Source: Actinomycetes bacterium
GTDB taxonomy: Bacteria > Actinomycetota > Actinomycetes > Actinomycetales > Microbacteriaceae
NCBI GenBank assembly: GCA_021793715.1
Contig: JAJYSF010000031.1
Span: 1-7,964, forward strand
DNA: 7,964 nt
Direction of reading: 5' to 3'
The notes under the pieces were generated by a model. It had not been told where the DNA came from, searched no databases, and worked only from the letters and a program-made list of their open reading frames with translations. Position 1 is the stretch's first letter; every line of letters starts with the position of its first letter. Of this stretch, positions 1 to 5,659 are shown piece by piece. The translations under genes were made by a program, and so were the position numbers.

Positions 1-389
1 CGCTTCCGCTGACGCTTCTCGTGTTCATCCTCGCGTTCATCCCGATCGTCGGAGCGACGCTGGCGGGGATTCTCGCGGCTCTCGTCGCCCTCGTCGACGG
101 GGGCTTCATGGAGAACGGCCTCCTCGCGGCGGTCATCGTCGTCGGGGTCGTCGTGCTCGTCAACCAGCTCGAGGGCAACTTCCTCCAGCCGGTGCTGATG
201 GGGCGGGCGCTGAAGCTCCACAGCCTCGTCATCTTGGTCGCACTGACCATCGGCACCGTGACGGCGGGGATCCTCGGCGCGATCCTCGCGGTGCCGCTCA
301 CCGCGGTCGCATGGGGCATCGTCCAGGTGTGGGAAGGCGACAGCCTCCCCGCGAAGTGGGCACGGAAGAAGGAAGCCCCGGCCGCGTAG
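1..389 (+). CDS. AI-2E/PerM family transporter, C-terminal fragment (5' end outside window)
   Basis: The frame is open from the window edge (first full codon at base 3) to the TAG at 387-389, so only about the last 128 residues are present. The fragment is strongly hydrophobic. It reads as an IPIVGATLAGILAALVAL helix, a second helix around AAVIVVGVVVLVNQ, then LEGNFLQPVLMGRALKLH, then a long hydrophobic stretch ending ILAVPLTAVAWGIV. The block N-Q-x-E-x-N-x-L-x-P followed by G(R/K)xLxLHxLVIL is the hallmark of the AI-2E/PerM (UPF0118) family of multi-pass inner-membrane proteins. Family members have been linked to autoinducer-2 export, Na+/H+ antiport or general efflux, so the substrate cannot be named. 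The tail is short and basic (KWARKKE). GTG at 21-23 is an internal valine, not a start. The gene converges on pgm, with two family-A inverted repeats between them. Confidence 0.9.
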   Translation, partial: LPLTLLVFILAFIPIVGATLAGILAALVALVDGGFMENGLLAAVIVVGVVVLVNQLEGNFLQPVLMGRALKLHSLVILVALTIGTVTAGILGAILAVPLTAVAWGIVQVWEGDSLPAKWARKKEAPAA

Positions 390-410
390 GCAGGACAGCC
401 GCCCAGCCGT

Positions 411-467
411 TGGGTCGCCAGAGTTTGCACACCTCGGGCCCTCTACGCTGCAACCTCTGGCGACTCA
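411..467 (+). repeat. Family-A inverted repeat 1, behind the AI-2E transporter gene; possible transcription end
   Basis: The left arm at 411-429 (TGGGTCGCCAGAGTTTGCA) pairs with the right arm at 449-467 (TGCAACCTCTGGCGACTCA): 17 Watson-Crick matches out of 19 around a 19-nt loop. One of the two exceptions is a G-U wobble in plus-strand RNA; the other is a T/C mismatch. It starts 21 bp after the transporter stop codon. The arms closely resemble those of the second element at 492-552. No run of T follows the stem, so it is not a canonical intrinsic terminator. It could be a U-tract-less terminator, an RNA-stabilising 3' hairpin, or a protein-binding palindrome. Confidence 0.7.
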
Positions 468-491
468 CGGGCCGGGGCTGACCCCCACCGT

Positions 492-552
492 CGTGGGTCG
501 CCAAAGAATGCAGAGATACGGCGCTCTCGCCCGCAATCTCTGGCGACCCACG
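492..552 (-). repeat. Family-A inverted repeat 2, behind pgm; possible transcription end
   Basis: The arms at 492-511 (CGTGGGTCGCCAAAGAATGC) and 533-552 (GCAATCTCTGGCGACCCACG) match at 18 of 20 positions around a 21-nt loop. The loop can form a small inner hairpin, GGCG (520-523) with CGCC (528-531). Read on the minus strand, the direction of pgm, one mismatch becomes a G-U wobble and the 5' arm carries GGGTCGCCAGAG-N-TTGC, the same consensus as the plus-strand 5' arm of element 1. Each copy is therefore oriented outward from its own gene. The outer end is 7 bp from the pgm stop codon. No T-tract is seen. Confidence 0.7.
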
Positions 553-559
553 TGTGGGG

Positions 560-2203
560 CTAGGCGCCGAGCACGCTCGCGATGATCGCGCGGGCCTCTT
601 CCTGCACCTGCGCGAGGTGCTCCGGGCCGCGCAGGCTCTCGGCGTAGAGCTTGTAGACGTCCTCCGTGCCGCTCGGGCGCGCGGCGAACCACGCGCTCTC
701 CGTCTGCACCTTGAGGCCGCCGATCGCGGCGCCGTTGCCGGGCGCCTCCGAGAGCTTCGCGGTGATCGGATCGCCGGCGAGTGTGTCGGCCGTGACGTTG
801 CTCGGCGAGAGGGCCTTCAGCGCGGCTTTCTGATCGGGCGTCGCCGGGGCGTCGACGCGCTCGTACGCGCTCGCGCCGTACTCTGCCTCGAGCTCGGCGT
901 AGCGCTGCGACGGCGTCTTCCCCGTGACAGCGATGATCTCGGCGGCGAGCAGGCAGAGGATGATGCCGTCCTTGTCGGTCGTCCACACGCCGCCGTCGCG
1001 ACGCAGGAACGATGCGCCCGCGGACTCCTCGCCCCCGAAGGCGACGGATCCGTCGAGCAGGCCCGGCACGAACCACTTGAAGCCGACGGGGACCTCCACG
1101 AGCCGGCGTCCGAGTGCGGAGACGACGCGGTCGATCATCATCGACGACACGAGTGTCTTGCCGACGGCCGCATCCGCGCCCCAGCCGGGGCGGTGCGAGT
1201 AGAGGTAGTCGATCGCGACCGCGAGGAAGTGGTTCGGATTCATCAGCCCCGCGTCGGGGGTGACGATGCCGTGACGATCCGCGTCGGCGTCGTTGCCCGT
1301 CAGCACGTCGAACTCGTCCCGTCGCGCGACGAGCGCCGCCATGGCTGACGGCGACGACGGATCCATGCGGATCTTCTCGTCCCAGTCGAGCGTCATGAAC
1401 CGCCACGTCGGGTCGACGTCCGGATTGACGACCGTCAGGTCGAGGCCGTAGTGCTCGGCGATCAGCTGCCAGTATGCGACGGAGGCGCCGCCCAGGGGAT
1501 CCGCGCCGATGCGCACACCGGCGGCGCGGATCGCGTCCAGATCGATGACGTTCACGAGGTCGGCGACGTACGCCGCACGGAAGTCGTGCGTCGCGACCGA
1601 CTCGGCGTCGATGTCGGCGAAGCGCACGCGCTGCACCCCCTCGAGGCCTGCCGCGATGAGCTCGTTTGCGCGTGCGGCGATCCAGCCGGTGGCGTCGGTG
1701 TCGGCCGGGCCGCCGTGCGGCGGGTTGTACTTGAAGCCACCGTCGGAAGGCGGGTTGTGGCTCGGGGTGGCGACGATGCCGTCGGCGCGCGACGGCGAGT
1801 CGGCGTCCTTGCCGGCGTTGTGCGTGAGGATCGCGTGGCTCAGCGCCGGCGTCGGCACCCACCCGTCGTGCGCATCGACGCGCACATCGACGCCGTTCGC
1901 GACGAGCACCTCCACCGCCGTGCGCTCGGCTGGCAGCGACAGGGCGTGCGTGTCGCGCCCCAGATAGAGCGGACCGCGGATGTTCTGCTCGGCGCGGTAC
2001 TCGACGATCGCCTGCGTCGTCGCAAGGATGTGCGCCTCGTTGAAGCTCGTGGTCAGAGACGAGCCCCGGTGACCGCTCGTGCCGAATGCCACCTGCTGCG
2101 CGGCGTTCGCGGGGTCGGGCTTGCGGTCGTAGTAGGCCGCGATCAGCGCGTCGACATCGACGAGATCGGCGGCTTCAGCGGGGGATCCTGCTCGACTGGT
2201 CAT
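560..2203 (-). CDS. pgm: Phosphoglucomutase, alpha-D-glucose phosphate-specific
   Basis: This cytosolic enzyme of the alpha-D-phosphohexomutase superfamily interconverts glucose-1-phosphate and glucose-6-phosphate, linking glycolysis with glycogen, trehalose and cell-wall nucleotide-sugar synthesis. The 547 residues are close to the 546 of E. coli Pgm. Visible motifs, numbered from the chosen start: N-terminal AFGTSGHRG (39-47); phosphoserine loop ATPSHNPP with the catalytic Ser148; Mg2+ loop GNDADAD (303-309); sugar-binding GGEESAG (390-396); and phosphate-binding RPSGTE (509-514). The frame stays open to another ATG at 2251, but the family N-terminus begins MTSRAG-PAE-ADLVDV, so ATG 2201-2203 is preferred. 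A -10-like CAGAAT lies exactly 6 nt before it and there is no convincing Shine-Dalgarno. The gene is divergent from pheA and convergent with the AI-2E gene. No damage or missing catalytic residue is seen. Confidence 0.96.
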   Translation of the reverse strand: MTSRAGSPAEAADLVDVDALIAAYYDRKPDPANAAQQVAFGTSGHRGSSLTTSFNEAHILATTQAIVEYRAEQNIRGPLYLGRDTHALSLPAERTAVEVLVANGVDVRVDAHDGWVPTPALSHAILTHNAGKDADSPSRADGIVATPSHNPPSDGGFKYNPPHGGPADTDATGWIAARANELIAAGLEGVQRVRFADIDAESVATHDFRAAYVADLVNVIDLDAIRAAGVRIGADPLGGASVAYWQLIAEHYGLDLTVVNPDVDPTWRFMTLDWDEKIRMDPSSPSAMAALVARRDEFDVLTGNDADADRHGIVTPDAGLMNPNHFLAVAIDYLYSHRPGWGADAAVGKTLVSSMMIDRVVSALGRRLVEVPVGFKWFVPGLLDGSVAFGGEESAGASFLRRDGGVWTTDKDGIILCLLAAEIIAVTGKTPSQRYAELEAEYGASAYERVDAPATPDQKAALKALSPSNVTADTLAGDPITAKLSEAPGNGAAIGGLKVQTESAWFAARPSGTEDVYKLYAESLRGPEHLAQVQEEARAIIASVLGA

Positions 2204-2209
2204 GGGGCA

Positions 2210-2215
2210 ATTCTG
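2210..2215 (-). promoter_or_regulatory. Candidate -10 box of pgm (leaderless)
   Basis: The minus strand reads CAGAAT, then the 6 bases TGCCCC, then the ATG of pgm at 2203. The A at position 2 and T at position 6 fit the TANNNT -10 consensus of actinobacterial housekeeping sigma factors, though the first base is C rather than T. The spacing would put the transcription start on the A of ATG. No clear -35 hexamer is visible. Confidence 0.35.
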
Positions 2216-2295
2216 CCAGGAGGTGGCCCGTCCAGGCACCGCGGCACGCATCCTCGTGCAGGAGACGCGTCACGAACGCCCCACCCGAGACGGCG

Positions 2296-2301
2296 TACGC
2301 T
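2296..2301 (+). promoter_or_regulatory. Candidate -10 box of pheA (leaderless)
   Basis: TACGCT, followed by the 7 bases ATGTGAC, precedes the ATG of pheA at 2309. It fits TANNNT and would place the transcription start at or next to the start codon. No Shine-Dalgarno sequence is visible upstream, which agrees with a leaderless mRNA. The same hexamer occurs at the equivalent place before apt. Confidence 0.5.
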
Positions 2302-2308
2302 ATGTGAC

Positions 2309-3265
2309 ATGCCCGACGCGCCTCTTGGAACACGCACCTATAGCTACCTGGGGCCAGCCGGAACCTTTACGGAGGCGGCGCTCGCACAGGTGCCGGAAGC
2401 GGCGGGACAGATCTGGAAGCCCGTCGCGAACGTCGCTCAGGCGCTCGCCGACGTGACGGACGGATCCAGCCACGGTGCCATGATCGCGATCGAGAACACG
2501 GTGGAGGGGGGCGTCTCGAGCGCGCAGGATGCTCTGGCCAACACCCGCGGCTTGCGGATCGTCGGCGAGTATCTCGTGCCGGTGACGTTCCTGCTCGTCG
2601 CGCCGCGCGGATCCGCCCTCGCCGACGTCACCGACATCGCGGCGCACCCCGTCGCGTACGCGCAGTGCCTCCAGTGGCTGGGACGCAATGTGCCCGGGCA
2701 CTCGCAGGTCGTCGCCGCGAGCAACGTCGCGAGCGCGATCGGTCTGCTCGACGGAACCCTGCCCGCGCAGGCGGCGATCGCGGCGCCCGGCGTGGTCGAC
2801 CACTACGACCTCGAGGTGCTCGCGGAGGGCATCGGCGACAACCCCGACGCCGTGACGCGCTTCGTGCTCGTCACACGGACGGTCGTGCCGCCCGAGCGGA
2901 CCGGGGCCGACAAGACGTCGCTCGTCGTCGAGCTGCCGAAGGAGGTTCCGGGTGCGCTCGTCGAGATGCTCGAGCAGTTCGCGACGCGCGGGATCAACCT
3001 CAGCCTGATCCAGTCGCGGCCGATCGGCGACCGCCTCGGGCGGTACCGTTTCGTCATCGACGCCGACGGCCACATCGCCGACGAGCGGATGGCCGACGCG
3101 GTGATGGGCCTGAAGCGATTCAGCCCGAGCGTGACGTTCCTGGGATCGTATCCGCGCGCCGATCACGAGGCGGTCGAGCACGAGCAGCGGTACAGCGACG
3201 CGTCGTTCGCCGACGCGCGCGACTGGCTCCGCGAGATCCTCTCCGGCGAGGATCAGCGGGATTGA
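2309..3265 (+). CDS. pheA: Prephenate dehydratase
   Basis: It converts prephenate to phenylpyruvate, with loss of water and CO2, in cytosolic phenylalanine biosynthesis. The 318-residue protein is the usual monofunctional actinobacterial form, with no chorismate mutase domain. The PDT domain spans about residues 11-190, with YLGPAGTFTE (13-22), IENTVEGGVS (61-70) and the catalytic TRF motif in DNPDAVTRF (Thr183-Arg184-Phe185). A C-terminal ACT regulatory domain spans about residues 203-282, with GALV (215-218) and the Phe-binding ESRP-type motif written QSRP (235-238). An acidic tail follows, ending GEDQRD. The frame is open far upstream (to 1451), but that stretch lies antisense to pgm and has no family similarity. 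ATG 2309 is chosen because YLGPAGTF then falls near the N-terminus and a TACGCT -10 box lies 7 nt before it. Feedback control by phenylalanine through the ACT domain is expected. It is transcribed alone and ends in a family-B inverted repeat. Confidence 0.96.
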   Translation: MPDAPLGTRTYSYLGPAGTFTEAALAQVPEAAGQIWKPVANVAQALADVTDGSSHGAMIAIENTVEGGVSSAQDALANTRGLRIVGEYLVPVTFLLVAPRGSALADVTDIAAHPVAYAQCLQWLGRNVPGHSQVVAASNVASAIGLLDGTLPAQAAIAAPGVVDHYDLEVLAEGIGDNPDAVTRFVLVTRTVVPPERTGADKTSLVVELPKEVPGALVEMLEQFATRGINLSLIQSRPIGDRLGRYRFVIDADGHIADERMADAVMGLKRFSPSVTFLGSYPRADHEAVEHEQRYSDASFADARDWLREILSGEDQRD

Positions 3266-3285
3266 TGCCCGCCCGCTCTAACTTC

Positions 3286-3325
3286 CACGAATGCACCCAA
3301 ACCGGCGGTTTTGGGTGCATTCGTG
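3286..3325 (+). terminator. Family-B inverted repeat 1, shared by convergent pheA and the winged-helix gene
   Basis: This is a perfect 16-bp stem: CACGAATGCACCCAAA (3286-3301) with TTTGGGTGCATTCGTG (3310-3325), around the 8-nt loop CCGGCGGT. It lies 20 bp after the pheA stop codon and 14 bp from the stop of the oppositely oriented winged-helix gene, so it is well placed to end both transcripts. There is no T-run downstream on either strand; the Ts lie inside the stem. If it terminates, it is of the U-tract-less kind proposed for high-GC actinobacteria. The same arm sequence recurs at 4405-4445. Confidence 0.65.
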
Positions 3326-3339
3326 ACATGTAGAGGGGG

Positions 3340-4365
3340 TCAGGCGAACGGCCAGCCCGCCAGCGCGTCGGAGATACGGCGGCGCGTGGCCGCGGGGACC
3401 TTCTCGACGAGCTCGAACGTCGGATCCGGGCGGCTCTTCGCGCGGCCGCGCCACGTTCCGACGGTGACACCGTCCACCACGATGGCGGGGCGGAAGACGC
3501 CGTTGTTGCCGGGCACGAGCGCCTTCTGCATGGCGTCGCTCGCCGCGAGTGAGCGGTCGCCGTACCCGAGGATCCACTCGTCGAAGGCGGGAACGAACGA
3601 GATGCCCGTGTCGCCCGGATCCGCCGCCTCGCTCGCCAGCCACGCGGGTGTGCCGTCGACGGACACCTCGATGAGTCCGTCGGTCGCGCGACGGATCTGC
3701 GTCTTCGGCAGCTTCAGCCACCAGGCGAGGTCGTCTGTCGTCATCGGACCGCGCGCCGCGACGAGGCCGCGCACGATCTCGCGTAGGGAGTCGTCCGCGA
3801 CGGGTCCAGCGGTCGACGCGTCGGGTGTCGTCGCCGTCAGCAGCTGCTCGTCGCCGCGGAACGCGCCCCAGTGCCAGACGCCCGCAACCGCGTGGTGGAA
3901 GAGCAGGTGATAGCCGCGGCCTTCGCGCGCGTCGACGCCTGCCTCCGCCCAGAGCTCGAGGACCTCGGACCGTGTCACGGGGAGGTGCGGCAGCACGGCC
4001 TCACGGGCGCGATCGAGGATCCCATCAGTCAGCTGCAGCTGCTCGCGACGTCGCAGTGTCGACCGGTGGATCCGATCTGCCGTGAGGGCCCGAACGCTGC
4101 GCAGGCGAGCGGGGGTCGTCGCGAACAGCGTGCCGCGAGCGGGCCAGCTCCGCACCAGGTCGCCCCGGTCGAACGCGGCCTGGACGTCATCGATCGTCGT
4201 GCCGGGGCGTGAGCGCATCGCGATCGCCTGCAGGACGGCGGGCAGGTCCTGCCCCTGCAGCGCGACCGCGCGATCGACGACCTGCGTCGGCGAGAGATCG
4301 GATCCCCCGAGAAGCTGGTTCGACCATCGGATCCGGCGGGCGTGCATCGACGTCAACGTCTGCAT
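3340..4365 (-). CDS. Winged-helix HTH_42-family protein, possibly AlkZ-like DNA glycosylase
   Basis: This 341-residue protein matches what I know of the HTH_42 (formerly DUF1006) winged-helix family. That family includes AlkZ, a Streptomyces glycosylase that unhooks azinomycin interstrand crosslinks, and E. coli YcaQ (AlkX). Visible blocks: VALQGQD with Gln37 and Gln39, which corresponds to the catalytic QxQ motif of AlkZ-like proteins; RSWPARGTLFATTP (72-85), the conserved W-x-x-R-G-T-L block; MTTDDLAWWLKLP (208-220), a helix-turn-helix-like stretch; FVPAFDEWILGYGDRS (257-272); and NNGVFRPAIVVDGVTVGTWRG (287-307) near the C-terminus. No signal peptide or membrane segment is present, so it should be cytosolic and bind DNA. 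Many members are labelled only 'winged helix DNA-binding domain-containing protein', and activity here is inference. ATG 4363-4365 has TAGCCT 6 nt upstream; an in-frame Met7 is an alternative. It is transcribed alone. Confidence 0.85.
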   Translation of the reverse strand: MQTLTSMHARRIRWSNQLLGGSDLSPTQVVDRAVALQGQDLPAVLQAIAMRSRPGTTIDDVQAAFDRGDLVRSWPARGTLFATTPARLRSVRALTADRIHRSTLRRREQLQLTDGILDRAREAVLPHLPVTRSEVLELWAEAGVDAREGRGYHLLFHHAVAGVWHWGAFRGDEQLLTATTPDASTAGPVADDSLREIVRGLVAARGPMTTDDLAWWLKLPKTQIRRATDGLIEVSVDGTPAWLASEAADPGDTGISFVPAFDEWILGYGDRSLAASDAMQKALVPGNNGVFRPAIVVDGVTVGTWRGRAKSRPDPTFELVEKVPAATRRRISDALAGWPFA

Positions 4366-4371
4366 GGCGAC

Positions 4372-4377
4372 AGGCTA
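4372..4377 (-). promoter_or_regulatory. Candidate -10 box of the winged-helix gene (leaderless)
   Basis: The minus strand reads TAGCCT, then the 6 bases GTCGCC, then the ATG at 4365. It fits TANNNT, and the spacing implies transcription starting at the A of ATG. The family-B palindrome at 4405-4445 ends 27 bp upstream, next to where a -35 element would lie. Confidence 0.5.
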
Positions 4378-4404
4378 GCGCGTCGCCGCACCTGCCCGAC
4401 ATGA

Positions 4405-4445
4405 CGCGAATGCACCGAAAAACGCGCTTCTTCGGTGCATTCGTG
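4405..4445 (-). terminator. Family-B inverted repeat 2, behind the 192-aa hypothetical gene
   Basis: The arms at 4405-4419 (CGCGAATGCACCGAA) and 4431-4445 (TTCGGTGCATTCGTG) form a 15-bp stem with one G-T wobble on the plus strand, around an 11-nt loop. It lies 16 bp after the stop codon of the minus-strand gene at 4462-5040. Read on the minus strand, it aligns with the pheA-distal copy beyond the stem as well: both begin CTTCCACGAATGCACC or a close variant and end with GGTGCATTCG followed by a CATGT. The base after CACC is C paired with G in the first copy and G paired with C here, a compensatory change. There is no T-tract. Confidence 0.6.
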
Positions 4446-4461
4446 GAAGGTGAAGCGCCTG

Positions 4462-5040
4462 TCAGGCTGGCGGGAGGCGCAGCACGTTCGACTCGCCCAC
4501 TTCGACGTCTTCGATCCAGCGCAGCGACCGCGCGAGGTCGTCGAGGTGGGGGAGGAAGAGGAGGAACCGCTCCTTGTCGGGCGACACCGCGTGCAGCGTG
4601 ACGAGGTGACCGCCCGTCTCCCACGTGTACGTTGCGAAGGGCGTCCGCCCCTGTTGCGGCTGATCCATGACGAGCTTCTCGCCGACACCGAGGTACGGGT
4701 TTGAGAAGTTCTCGGTGTCGTCGAACTCCATCGGCATCGACGCACGCGCCGCACGCACGTTCGGGGTGAGTTCCTGCGCCTGCGCGAGCGCGGCCAGTGC
4801 CGACGGATCTTCCTTCCACGACCAGGCGAGGAAGCGCCCGTTCGCGTGCCGCAGGCCCGCCTTGATCGCGCGGGTCGCGATGAAGTTGATCACGCCGGAT
4901 CCGGGCTGCCCGGGCACGACACCGGCGGTCGACGTGAGCATCCGGATCGCCGCCTTGCGGTGTCGGCCACCGGCGAGGCCGCGCCCGCGGATGGGGACCC
5001 AGCGGTCGGGATCGGCGTCGGCCTGCAGATGCGCGCTCAT
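4462..5040 (-). CDS. Unrecognised 192-residue protein
   Basis: I do not recognise this family. The protein is soluble-looking, with no signal peptide or membrane helix. It has a basic N-terminal part (RWVPIRGRGLAGGRHRKAAIRML, about 13-35), a Gly/Pro-rich linker (VVPGQPGSG), a middle section with FLAWSWKEDPSALAALAQAQELTPNVRAARA, and a C-terminal half that looks like alternating beta strands and a helix: TPFATYTWETGGHLVTLHAV, then RFLLFLPHLDDLARSLRWIEDVEVGE. ATG 5038-5040 is chosen over the open frame back to 5142 because that extension runs through the divergent promoter region into apt. A GAGAAT hexamer lies 7 nt before this ATG. The gene is divergent from apt (80 bp between starts), and its 3' end is marked by a family-B repeat, so it is probably a single transcription unit. 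Its codon and base use match its neighbours, which supports a real gene. Confidence 0.8.
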   Translation of the reverse strand: MSAHLQADADPDRWVPIRGRGLAGGRHRKAAIRMLTSTAGVVPGQPGSGVINFIATRAIKAGLRHANGRFLAWSWKEDPSALAALAQAQELTPNVRAARASMPMEFDDTENFSNPYLGVGEKLVMDQPQQGRTPFATYTWETGGHLVTLHAVSPDKERFLLFLPHLDDLARSLRWIEDVEVGESNVLRLPPA

Positions 5041-5047
5041 GCCGTCA

Positions 5048-5053
5048 ATTCTC
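5048..5053 (-). promoter_or_regulatory. Candidate -10 box of the 192-aa gene (leaderless)
   Basis: The minus strand reads GAGAAT, then 7 bases (TGACGGC), then ATG at 5040. Only the A at position 2 and T at position 6 match TANNNT, so this is the weakest of the five. Its position equals that of the stronger boxes before pheA, apt and the winged-helix gene. Confidence 0.3.
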
Positions 5054-5108
5054 TCGCATCCTGCGGCTGGCCGTCGCGCGATCCCGGGATCCGTCCACGT
5101 CGCTCCGC

Positions 5109-5114
5109 TACGCT
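5109..5114 (+). promoter_or_regulatory. Candidate -10 box of apt (leaderless)
   Basis: TACGCT, then the 6 bases CGTCGC, then the GTG start of apt at 5121. It is the same hexamer as before pheA. The spacing puts the transcription start on the first base of the start codon, and there is no Shine-Dalgarno upstream. A clear -35 is not visible. Confidence 0.5.
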
Positions 5115-5120
5115 CGTCGC

Positions 5121-5639
5121 GTGACGATCCCCGACCTCGCATACGCCGAATCGCTCATCGCCGAGACGCCCGATTATCCCGAGCCCGGCGTGCTGTTCCG
5201 AGACATCTCGCCGTTGCTCGCCGATCCGCGCGCGATGCGCGCAACGTTCGAGGCTCTCGTCGAGCCATTCCGCGGCGAGTTCGACGTGGTGGGTGGGATT
5301 GAGGCACGTGGCTTCCTCCTCGCGGGCTATGTCGCCGCGGTGGAGGGCGTGGGGATGCTACCGATTCGCAAGGCCGGCAAGCTGCCCAGGCCGGCGGCCG
5401 CCGTCAGCTACGCGCTCGAGTACGGCACGGCCACGATCGAGGCGCCCGGTGTGCTCTGGCCGGGTGCGCGCGTGCTTCTGGTCGACGACGTGCTCGCGAC
5501 GGGCGGCACAATCGCCGCCGCGCGCGAGATCATCACGCAGCTCGGTGCAACGGTCGCCGGCGCCGCCGTGATCCTCGAGCTCGACGGCCTCGGCGGACGC
5601 GCCGTCGCCGGAGACCTCCACACCGTTTTCACGGCATAG
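5121..5639 (+). CDS. apt: Adenine phosphoribosyltransferase
   Basis: It salvages purines in the cytosol by joining adenine and PRPP to give AMP and pyrophosphate. The 172-residue length is typical of bacterial Apt. Family blocks seen: PDYPEPGVLFRDISPLL (18-33), the N-terminal hood region of Apt; GGIEARGFLLAG (58-69); PIRKAGKLP (81-89), the flexible loop; LEYG (99-102); and the PRPP-binding motif RVLLVDDVLATGGT (117-130), with Asp122-Asp123 and the TGGT turn. GTG 5121 is the start: it places PDYP-PGVLFRDI at the usual distance from the N-terminus, and a TACGCT box lies 6 nt upstream. The gene diverges from the 192-aa gene and converges on the ROK gene, with only 20 bp between stop codons and no hairpin there. 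The stringent-response gene relA, a common apt neighbour in other actinobacteria, is absent here. Confidence 0.96.
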   Translation: MTIPDLAYAESLIAETPDYPEPGVLFRDISPLLADPRAMRATFEALVEPFRGEFDVVGGIEARGFLLAGYVAAVEGVGMLPIRKAGKLPRPAAAVSYALEYGTATIEAPGVLWPGARVLLVDDVLATGGTIAAAREIITQLGATVAGAAVILELDGLGGRAVAGDLHTVFTA

Positions 5640-5659
5640 CGTCACGACGACAGAGCACC

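Noticed and set aside
411..552. Family-A repeats as a two-unit CRISPR or tandem repeat array
   Set aside because: The units are inverted repeats in opposite orientation with differing arms; there is no direct repeat-spacer pattern and no cas gene.
465..1862. Minus-strand 465-codon open frame overlapping pgm in another frame
   Set aside because: Extremely Arg/Ala/Gly-rich shadow frame; pgm in the same place has all catalytic motifs.
2204..2251. 16-residue N-terminal extension of Pgm from ATG 2251
   Set aside because: The family N-terminus starts at MTSRAG, the extension has no family similarity, and the -10-like box sits inside it, 6 nt before ATG 2203.
1451..2308. Long in-frame open extension upstream of pheA, potentially giving a 604-residue protein
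   Set aside because: It lies wholly antisense to pgm and the divergent promoter region, is rich in Arg/Val/Gly/Asp as expected of GC-driven shadow frames, and the known PDT domain begins just after ATG 2309.
3286..3325. Family-B palindrome as an insertion-sequence end or att site
   Set aside because: No transposase or integrase, no target duplication, and no single-ended partner; each copy is a self-complete hairpin behind a stop codon.
5041..5142. Extension of the 192-aa protein to a start at 5142
   Set aside because: It would overlap the start of apt and cross the divergent promoter region; composition is Arg-rich non-coding type.
5640..5659. Terminator between convergent apt and ROK genes
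   Set aside because: The 20-bp gap and flanks show no inverted repeat of useful length and no T-tract.
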